A DNA stretch of 64,000 nt from Eudorina sp. 2006-703-Eu-15 (Eukaryota > Chlorophyta > Chlorophyceae > Chlamydomonadales > Volvocaceae). The position numbers and the translations under genes were made by a program. Below the pieces are notes generated by a model, which worked only from the letters and a program-made list of their open reading frames with translations, was not told the DNA's origin and did no database searches. Within the stretch, counting starts at the first letter, position 1. Each line of letters starts with the position of its first letter. Where the stretch lies: positions 186,001 through 250,000 of the forward strand of contig BDSI01000006.1 of the NCBI GenBank assembly GCA_003117195.1, written 5' to 3'. Below are positions 56,931 through 64,000 of this stretch, piece after piece.

Positions 56931-58442
56931 GCTAGCCAGGTCGCTGCGGCCGCCATCACCGCCGTGCTGGGCCGCTCCTGCGCCTGCTGCTCTGGCGGCG
57001 ACGGCGGCAGCCGCGCACTGTCATCCTCCTTAACCTCTTTTACATATATCATAGGACAGCTGCGATTCACCCTCGACACATACAGGTGTACGGCAAGCCA
57101 ATGCCACAACCCTAGTCCAGCGTCCGGGAGCTTGGGCGTCGGGCCGCAGCATTTCGGCGGGTCAGGGCTAGGGATGGCTGGTCTGGGGACGCTGCCGCCA
57201 GGGCCCCCGGGCGACGGCGGCGCTGCTTGGGAGGGGCAGCGCCAGGCGGGCGCGGCGCCGACGCAGCAAGGGCCGCCGCCAGGGCCGCATCTGCAGCTGC
57301 AACCAACGCCCCTGCACGTGCCGTTGGGTACTCCCGTCCAGCGGCACGGCGACGCCGCAGCGTGCAGCAGCCTGGGCGTCGGGCCGCAGCATTTCGGCGG
57401 GTCAGGGCTAGGGATGGCCGGTCTGGGGACGCTGCCGCCAGGGCCCCCGGGCGACGGCGGCGCTGCTTGGGAGGGGCAGCGCCAGGCGGGCGTGGCGCCG
57501 ACGCAGCAAGGGCCGCCGCCAGGGCCGCATCTGCAGCTGCAACCAACGCCCCTGCCCGTGCCGTTGGGTACTCCCGTCCAGCGGCACGGCGACGCCGCAG
57601 CGTGCAGCAGCCTGGGCGTCGGGCCGCAGCATTTCGGCGGGTCAGGGCTAGGGATGGCCGGTCTGGGGACGCTGCCGCCAGGGCCCCCGAGCGACGGCGG
57701 CGCTGCTTGGGAGGGGCAGCGCCAGGCGGGCGCGGCGCCGACGCAGCAAGGGCCGCCGCCAGGGCCGCATCTGCAGCTGCAACCAACGCCCCTGCACGTG
57801 CCGTTGGGTACTCCCGTCCAGCGGCACGGCGACGCCGCAGCGTCCGGGAGCCTGGGCGTCGGGCCGCAGCATTTCGGCGGGTCAGGGCTAGGGATGGCCG
57901 GTCTGGGGACGCTGCCGCCAGGGCCCCCGGGCGACGGCGGCGCTGCTTGGGAGGGGCAGCGCAAGGCGGGCGCGGCGCCGACGCAGCAAGGGCCGCCACC
58001 AGGGCCGCATCTGCAGCTGCAACCAACGCCCCTGCCCGTGCCGTTGGGTACTCCCGTCCAGCGGCACGGCGACGCCGCAGCGTACGGGAGCCTGGGCGTC
58101 GGGCCACAGCATTTCGGCGGGTCAGGGCTAGGGATGGCCGGTCTGGGGACGCTTATGCAGTCGAGTGGAGCAAAGAAAAACAAGACAGGCCCGAAAGGAC
58201 CGACGGGTCAGAAGCATTGTGACTTGTGCTTCAGGCGTGGATGGCCGTTTGAGCACCACTGGATGGCTAGTAAGGAGTGCAAGTCGCAGTGCGCTCCATG
58301 CTCAAAGGAACAGAAGCGGAGAATCGAGGTTGATGAGAAAGGGTACTGCACGCTTTGCAGGAGCACGTACCCGCAGCAGGTGGTGGACCTGAGCCAGACT
58401 AGGCATGTACCCAAGAAGAAGGGCAAGAAGAAGGGCAGATGA
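56931..58442 (+). CDS. Four-repeat Gly/Pro/Gln-rich protein with Cys-rich basic C terminus
   Basis: The frame is open from 56931 to the stop at 58442. No ATG occurs in it before 57174, so an upstream exon or a start at 57174 is needed. The body is four ~80-residue repeats (SLGVGPQHFGGSGLGMAGLG, then LPPGPPGDGGAAWEGQRQAG...) plus a partial fifth. After 58160 the sequence turns unique: basic GAKKNKTGPKGPTGQKH, then cysteines in C-x2-C, C-x3-C-x2-C and C-x2-C with His-His between them, then a KKKGKKKGR end. That tail looks like a zinc-binding, nucleic-acid-binding domain, as in gag-like ORF1 proteins. It lies ahead of the LINE reverse-transcriptase ORF on the same strand, but a 1.4-kb repeat region separates them, so I do not join them. 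A TGTAA motif follows at 58,789. Function unknown. Confidence 0.5.
   Translation, partial: ASQVAAAAITAVLGRSCACCSGGDGGSRALSSSLTSFTYIIGQLRFTLDTYRCTASQCHNPSPASGSLGVGPQHFGGSGLGMAGLGTLPPGPPGDGGAAWEGQRQAGAAPTQQGPPPGPHLQLQPTPLHVPLGTPVQRHGDAAACSSLGVGPQHFGGSGLGMAGLGTLPPGPPGDGGAAWEGQRQAGVAPTQQGPPPGPHLQLQPTPLPVPLGTPVQRHGDAAACSSLGVGPQHFGGSGLGMAGLGTLPPGPPSDGGAAWEGQRQAGAAPTQQGPPPGPHLQLQPTPLHVPLGTPVQRHGDAAASGSLGVGPQHFGGSGLGMAGLGTLPPGPPGDGGAAWEGQRKAGAAPTQQGPPPGPHLQLQPTPLPVPLGTPVQRHGDAAAYGSLGVGPQHFGGSGLGMAGLGTLMQSSGAKKNKTGPKGPTGQKHCDLCFRRGWPFEHHWMASKECKSQCAPCSKEQKRRIEVDEKGYCTLCRSTYPQQVVDLSQTRHVPKKKGKKKGR
57126..58160. repeat. 240-bp tandem repeat, ~4.3 copies
   Basis: Units begin at the CTGGGCGTCGGGCCGCAGC phrase at about 57131, 57371, 57611, 57851 and 58091, with over 97% identity by eye. 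The differences are a handful of bases (for example GTGCAGCAGC versus GTCCGGGAGC at unit starts). The period is divisible by three, keeping several frames open on both strands. Confidence 0.95.
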
Positions 58443-58856
58443 CGCGCGTCCCTGCAGAGGTCCTTAGTGAACCTTCAGAGGGAGGGTTTATTGAAGGACT
58501 TTGACCTTGCTTTCTCCTGTCAAACTTTCTGCATTCTAGGACTCTGTGTGGGAGATGAGATCGGGGTAGCTGGCGTTTTCACGTGCCTCAACGGTTGTCC
58601 CATGTAGCAGCACTCTTGAGTGGTCGGCCAGGCAAGAGGTGGATACCGTACCAGGTTCATGCGCGTGTAGAGATTGTCGCCAACTGCATTGGAAGACACC
58701 CGAGTCTCTTAGAGTCTCGGTATGTTTGGCATAGTACTGTGGTGTCCAGAATGAATCTCCAGTGGGGAACATCCTCCGCTGAAATGCTACAGTGTAAGCT
58801 TCCCAATAATATCTCTGAATGAACCGTAAGGATTCCGTAATCTTCAGCCAACAAAT
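58443..58856. other. 3' flank of repeat-protein gene
   Basis: No coding feature. It probably contains the 3' untranslated region, with TGTAA at 58,789 as a candidate polyadenylation signal. Confidence 0.5.
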
Positions 58857-59427
58857 GCGAGGGAGCGAGCGGTGCTGTGAACATGGGGGTGGGGGCCTAT
58901 GTGCTGAACGTATTCCATGACTGCTGTGGCCCCTTAGCCTCAGTAACGAAACCCTCCCCGCGACTTGTACGGCACGCACGTACCAACCTGCACCACATGC
59001 TCTTGCCCTTGAAAATTCATCGGCCGTACAGTGTACGGAAACACGCGCGAGGGAGCGAGCGGTGCTGTGAACATGGGGGTGGGGGCCTATGTGCTGAACG
59101 TATTCCATGACTGCTGTGGCCCCTTAGCCTCAGTAACGAAACCCTCCCCGCGACTTGTACGGCACGCACGTACCAACCTGCACCACATGCTCTTGCCCTT
59201 GAAAATTCATCGGCCGTACAGTGTACGGAAACACGCGCGAGGGAGCGAGCGGTGCTGTGAACATGGGGGTGGGGGCCTATGTGCTGAACGTATTCCATGA
59301 CTGCTGTGGCCCCTTAGCCTCAGTAACGAAACCCTCCCCACGACTTGTACGGCACGCACGTACCAACGTGCACCACATGCTCTTGCCCTTGTAAATTCAT
59401 CGGCCGTACAGTGTACGGAAACACGCG
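58857..59427. repeat. 190-bp tandem repeat, three copies
   Basis: Copies start at GCGAGGGAGCGAGCGGTGC near 58857, 59047 and 59237, and the array ends at GTGTACGGAAACACGCGCGA before 59430. The first two copies are almost identical; the third has about three substitutions (CCCCAC for CCCCGC, AACGTG for AACCTG, TTGTAA for TTGAAA). A short GTACGGCACGCACGTAC inverted motif lies in each unit. Confidence 0.95.
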
Positions 59428-59826
59428 CGAGGGAGGGATGGGTCGAGGTGGGATGAACCGTGGCGAGCATGGGCATGGGAGTTGATTCCCGTGACCTGTG
59501 TGCGGAATCATCTTCCTTCCTGTCATGCTTGCGAGTGGATGGGGCGCAGTGACCTTTTCCCTTCAAGGCCTCCCAATATGTGCACGATCTGTCGTATTGT
59601 ACGCCGCAGTGAATTGGTGCAGGCAAAAGTGCCACATTATTATATTTTTGATTATTCTATTAGACGATATGTCGGTAACGTTTCCTGCTGCGTCTCGAGA
59701 TGATCTGTTGCGTAGTGGCGACTTCGTCAAACCTTGTAATCCATCCAATTGACCACAACTTTTGGAGCTTGGCTAAACAATACACATCGAGCGCAATCAT
59801 GAGTTTCATAAACAAGTTCCAATACC

Positions 59827-62610
59827 TTGTCCTTGAGGGCGTGTGCCAAAAAAATGATGAAATTTGAAGGTTTCCGGCCACTGAACTTAAAAAATCGCGC
59901 GGCCTCCGGCCGCGTTTCAACAAAACCATGCCCATACTATCGAAAATTTGCCGTAGGCGTTGTCGTGATAGTCAACTATACGGCATCTTGTGTACGAGGG
60001 AATGAGCCCCTAACGGCAGGGTTTGAGCAACAGGAGTGGCGTGATTTCATTAGCAATTGCCGCGGGGACCCCAGGGCCCTCTGGCAAAAGCTGTCCGGAG
60101 GAGCCCCGAGCAAATGCCCAGTTACGGATGCAGAGGTGTGGCGAACCCATTTCAAGACGCTGCTTAACGAGAGGCATAGAAATCCGGACCGTGACAAGGC
60201 TGCGCAGACACTGGCGTTCATTAATAGGATGGATGAGCAGGGGGCATGGTGGGTCGTGAGGGGCCACGAGGAGGCTGAGCGCAGGAAATTAGCGGCGGAC
60301 GCAGCTCTTAATGGGCCAATCACGGAGGAGGAGGTCGCTTTGGTGCTGATGAATCTGCCTAACGGCAAATCCAGCGGTCCCGAAAGGGTCTGCGGGGAAT
60401 GCTACAAGTATGCGAAAAGGCTGCGGAGCGGGAGTGAGGATGAGCGCCCGGAGGTAAACCGTATGATCCCAATCATACAGGCTCTTTTGGAGCGCATTCG
60501 GTCAACAGGGGATATCCCGGATCAGTTCACGGTGTCTGACCTGGTCCCGGTGTACAAGCGCAACGGGGGGGACGCTACGGACTGCAGCAATTACCGTGGG
60601 ATTGCAGTTGGTGGAGTGCTAGCCAAATGTTACGCGTCAGTGCTCGAACGTCGCTTTGCTAAGTTCGCGGAGGCAGAACCCGCCGAAACACCAGTACGAC
60701 ACTGGTGCCAAGCTGGGTTCCGCCAGGGTATCGGTACCCAACATCATCTCTTTACGCTTCGCCATTTCATAACACGATACGCAAGACCTGGGCAAGGCGG
60801 TTTGTTGATCTGTCAGATTGATTTCGAGAAGGCTTTTGATCGCGTCGATCGTGAGCTTCTTTGGGAACGGATGAAAGAACGTGGCCTGTCTGGCAAGATG
60901 CTGGATGCCCTACGGCGATCCTACGACAAGGTAGAGCTGCGAGTGAAGGTGAACGGCCAGCGTGGCGAAGCGTTCAACTCCGACCAAGGTGTGAAACAGG
61001 GCTGCCCCCTGAGCCCAGTTCTTTTTGGTATGTTCATCGAGGCCTTTGCGGATTACATCGACGAACATGAGCGCCGGAACCCGACGGGCAGAGCTCCAGT
61101 CGCCCGGGGGAGGAAAGTGCCGGAGCTGTTGTACGCAGACGATCTCACAATGTTTGCAATGGATGCCTCTCGTATGCAATTCCTGTTGGATAGGTTGGCA
61201 GAATTTTGTGACGCTTTTGGTATGTCGTTGAATGTGAATAAGTGTGAACTGCTGGTGTTTGCTGGTACCCAGAACCAGCACGTACAGCTCACGGAGGGCG
61301 CTAGGCAACTCAGGTTTGCCGGCCAGGCCATTCCGGTCAAGGAGCGCGCGAAATACCTTGGCTTGCGCTACGGTAGCAATCTCCCGTTCGATTCTTGTCG
61401 CATGGAAATCTGTGATGTTGGGCGCAGAGCAGTGTTCTCTTTGATGCGTAAGCTGGAGGCAAATCGGATTTGGGCACCAGACCTGATGCTCCGTTGTTTC
61501 GACGTTCAGGTTAGATCCTTGCTCTCATATGGAGTCGAAGTCTGGGGCCCGGACGCGATACGTGAAGTGCTCGGAACAAGAAGGCGGCAGCGAGTGAGGG
61601 AGTGGTTAAGGTGGGGGCAACGCGCTGGCACGGGCCTATCCGAGGAGGGCTCCGCACGCGTGAAAAAGTGGGGAGGTTGGGTCAGGAATGCGGGTAGCAG
61701 GGCTGGCGTTTTCGAAAAAGCCATGGCTGACCCGATGGTGGAGGTTCAGAAGATCTTTCTGCGAAAGGTGGTTGGCGCAAGCCTACCCCCAAACAGGCTT
61801 TTGTTTGCGGAGACATCACAGCTCCCGCTGCACTACTTTTGGGCTCAACAGGTGTTCGGCTTTTGGAAGCGGCTAGTCAAACAGCCAAATTCGCTTGCCA
61901 GGGCTGTGCTTGAGGAGGACATTAAGGCATGGCTGGAGTCGGACCATATGACTAACGAGCATGAATACTTTTGGGCGGGGAAGGTACTTCGGATTTTCGA
62001 AACCCTGGGGTTCGATTATAAGGCGCATGTGGAGGAGGCGCTCGGTGCGGAGGCCAAGGCAAAGGCCATTGTCGCGCTAGATATCCCTTTTGGAGATTTG
62101 CTCTTAGAATTTCGGCGCAGACTGCTCTGCGATTGGTCTGCTGATTGCCTGGATCAGGATCCCAGGGGCTTCCCGGAGTACACCGATAGGGCTGGAGTGC
62201 AGGGGCCGGGCGTGACAGCATGTCGGTACCTGAACTGGATGGGCCTTGCGTACACACCGATCGATCACAAGCGAAAGCTGGAGCATATGACGTCTGATAT
62301 GCCGAGAAAGCATCACACGGCGCTAATGCGATTCCGGCTTGGCCGTTGGGATCTGGAGGTATCGCGGTTAGCACGGGGGCCCGGGCGCACGCCGCGCAGT
62401 ACACGGACGTGCCGGGTTTGCAATAGTGGAGCGGTAGAGGACGAGCTACACGTGCTAATTGAATGTCCGGTCTACGAACCGCTACGCCGAGCGGTGGATC
62501 TCCCTGATGACTCGGATATGTTCGGAATCATGTTTTTGTTTGACCAGTGCAAGCTTGGTCATTTCTTATATCAGGTGCAGAAGTTGCGGAAGGAAAAGCT
62601 GCAGAGATGA
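59827..62610 (+). mobile_element. Non-LTR retrotransposon (LINE) reverse-transcriptase ORF, likely 5'-truncated
   Basis: One unbroken frame of up to 927 codons; the first codon is TTG and the first ATG is at 59854. RT motifs in order: NGKSSGPERVCGECYK, SNYRGIAVGGVLAKCY, QAGFRQGIGTQHHLFTL, QIDFEKAFDRVDRELLW (catalytic Asp), GVKQGCPLSPVLFGMFIE, LLYADDLTMFA (YADD) and LNVNKCELLVFAG. The C terminus has a C-x2-C-x9-H-x4-C knuckle, as in L1-like ORF2 proteins. There is no endonuclease domain upstream, and coding character starts only near 60,000 (QQEWRDFISNCRGDPRALWQ), so the 5' part is missing. The unbroken frame and intact catalytic Asp residues suggest a young insertion. The 3' flank has no poly-A; it carries an ACCAACCAACCAACC run at ~62,716. 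The degraded relative at 968-1291 shows the same C-terminal knuckle. Confidence 0.93.
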
Positions 62611-63127
62611 GAGACTCAGCTACCTTTTGTTCTTTTGATCTTTTGTGCGCCCTTTGACGGATGACCGTTGTGGGGGAACACATGTTTATAGCCGTAAGGC
62701 CTGTACAACATGTAACAACCAACCAACCAACCCTAACGGCCGACTTGCATGTATGTCGGCCCATCAATACGAGCACTTCACTAGTAAAGTTGTGTACCCT
62801 ACTACTATCCTTACTTCTGCCGGCTCCTGACTCTTGGCCCCGCGCCACGCCCATTTCCCAGACGACCAGCTTGGGGACTGTGACCTGGCAGAACTCAGAC
62901 AGTACCAATCTACAGTACCAATTTGCAACTCGATGTACTCTGAAAAATTGGTGCCTCCATCATCAATGCATTTCTCGTTACTTTCAGACCATCTCAGCCA
63001 AGGAAGCTCTCCAACTGCAAGCGAATTTCCCGTGCTCTCGACCACAGCTCTCAAACAGTGGCTGGACCTCGGAGCTCAGTGAAGTCCTTGCATCTTTCGC
63101 GAACATCCTTGTTTGAGACTCTCGGCG
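62611..63127. other. LINE 3' flank and unassigned DNA
   Basis: There is no supportable gene. ACCAACCAACCAACC at ~62,716 may mark a LINE 3' tail. The rest is presumably the upstream region of the next candidate gene. Confidence 0.4.
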
Positions 63128-64000
63128 ATGGCCGACTGGTCCACGACGCTAGACGGCCTTCCTGGCTTGTCGGCGGAGCAGAAGGGCAACGCGCGACTCA
63201 TCCTATCGGAGAAATCTGAAAAGGAGGCCTTGCTGCTCGTTTCCGGGCCATCAGACGTGGCTGCCGAGGCAATCAAGGCGGTCCTTCGCAGAGCAGGTCA
63301 GTCTGGAACATCCAAGAAGCTAATACAGTCTGGTACTTCCGGAAAGCAGCTTGCGTCCATGAAAGCGTGCGCGCCTGGAACGTGCAGGGACACAGAACAC
63401 CCCCGCCGAAGAGTTGTTGCTTTCCTGTCTGCGCATCTTGACTGCCTATGTAACCCCACTTCACACGTGTATCGATCACAGTGGGAGCTGGACGTGATTT
63501 GAATGGTTGTTGGTTGCTCTGATGTTGTGCTCTGACGGCACCATTCGGGAACGGGTCAGGGAGCCTCCGTCACCCGGTTCCTAACATGGAGTTGGGGTTC
63601 CTAACATGGAGAGCTGGGAGGCCCCTCCCTGCGTTTCAGGGGCTTTTAGACCTATATGTTATGGAAACGGGACTGAGTTTTAGTCCCATCTCCGCCGCGT
63701 GTCAGCACTCCTCGCGCCCAACCCCGCATTTCACCCCACACGCCAGACCGCATCGAGCGCGTGAAGCGGCATGCAATGTTAACCTGCATGTGCCCCCCGG
63801 CCGTTCCCACGTCGTGCAGGCGCGGCGGCAGGCCCAAGCCCTGGGAGCGCGGCAGCTGCGGGTGAGTCGGTTGCCAGAGTAGTGCCGCCTTACAGGCTAG
63901 GGACCTGCGACCGCGTGTTGCTGCCATTGTGCTCGTCTAGGGCCCGCCGATCCCGTTGCAAACCCCAATCGTTGCATCTAGGCCTCAGTGCAGCTGCCGG
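63128..64000 (+). CDS. Possible first exons of an unrecognised gene, 3' partial
   Basis: ATG 63128 opens MADWSTTLDGLPGLSAEQKG, a Glu/Lys/Ala-rich, soluble-looking start of about 57 codons up to a possible donor (GAGCAG|GTCAGT, ~63,296/63,297). A later piece around 63,742-63,859 (CGCCAG acceptor, GGTGAGTCGG donor) could be another exon, reading DRIERVKRHAMLTCMCPP. I recognise no family. The weak donor and short open frames leave this uncertain; it would continue past the right edge. Confidence 0.3.

Noticed and set aside
57112..58107. Minus-strand Arg/Ala- and Pro/Cys-rich frames through the 240-bp repeats
   Set aside because: The 240-bp period keeps them open; only the + strand frame continues into unique Cys-rich coding sequence.

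Overview
This is a nuclear window from a green alga of the Chlamydomonas/Volvox group (volvocine Chlorophyceae). The evidence is a secreted pherophorin with a very long proline rod, many short introns with GT..AG borders, GC-rich exons full of Ala/Gln/Pro low-complexity runs, a large MYND-finger protein of the kind expanded in these algae, (GT)n and other minisatellites, and L1-like retroelements. I see no operons, CRISPR arrays, rRNA or tRNA genes. Exon borders below were worked out by eye from splice sites, reading phase and protein-family similarity; no transcripts or searches were available.

Layout. (1) 1-4732, + strand: a DUF4436-type membrane protein, cut by the left edge, whose introns carry antisense LINE 3' ends and two (GT)n tracts. 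(2) 4733-7990: intergenic, mostly repeats, with a ~0.93-kb element bounded by inverted termini. (3) 7991-14733, - strand: pherophorin; its proline rod is built from a 144-bp repeat and is interrupted by five apparent one-base deletions. (4) 16896-30778, - strand: an 18-exon MSH6 mismatch-repair gene with a ~900-residue Gln-rich leader. (5) 31929-34576, - strand: a short-chain dehydrogenase with a probable organelle-targeting leader and no catalytic Tyr. (6) 36817-42529, - strand: a 3-exon MYND-finger protein. (7) 44356-45342, + strand: an intronless NHL-like propeller protein. (8) 45343-48202: a repeat region with a 0.5-kb foldback. (9) 48203-54048, + strand: an 11-exon PLP-dependent aromatic amino acid decarboxylase-family gene. 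Its catalytic-loop Tyr is Phe, which suggests an aldehyde synthase. (10) 55564-56447, - strand: a truncated, frameshifted caspase-like sequence. (11) 56931-58442, + strand: a protein of four ~80-residue repeats and a Cys-rich basic tail. (12) 58857-59427: three 190-bp tandem repeats. (13) 59827-62610, + strand: an intact but probably 5'-truncated LINE reverse-transcriptase ORF. (14) 63128 to the right edge: the possible start of an unrecognised gene.

The genes are functionally unrelated, as is usual in a eukaryotic chromosome: extracellular matrix (pherophorin), DNA repair (MSH6), metabolism (SDR, AAAD/AAS) and regulatory or unknown (MYND, NHL). What links the window is repeat content. One dispersed family with a near-constant terminus (GTTACAGCGGACCCC, then GCGGGTCATCGG) occurs about ten times, several times inside introns. 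A second, ~105-bp family occurs once in an MSH6 intron and once in an AAAD intron.
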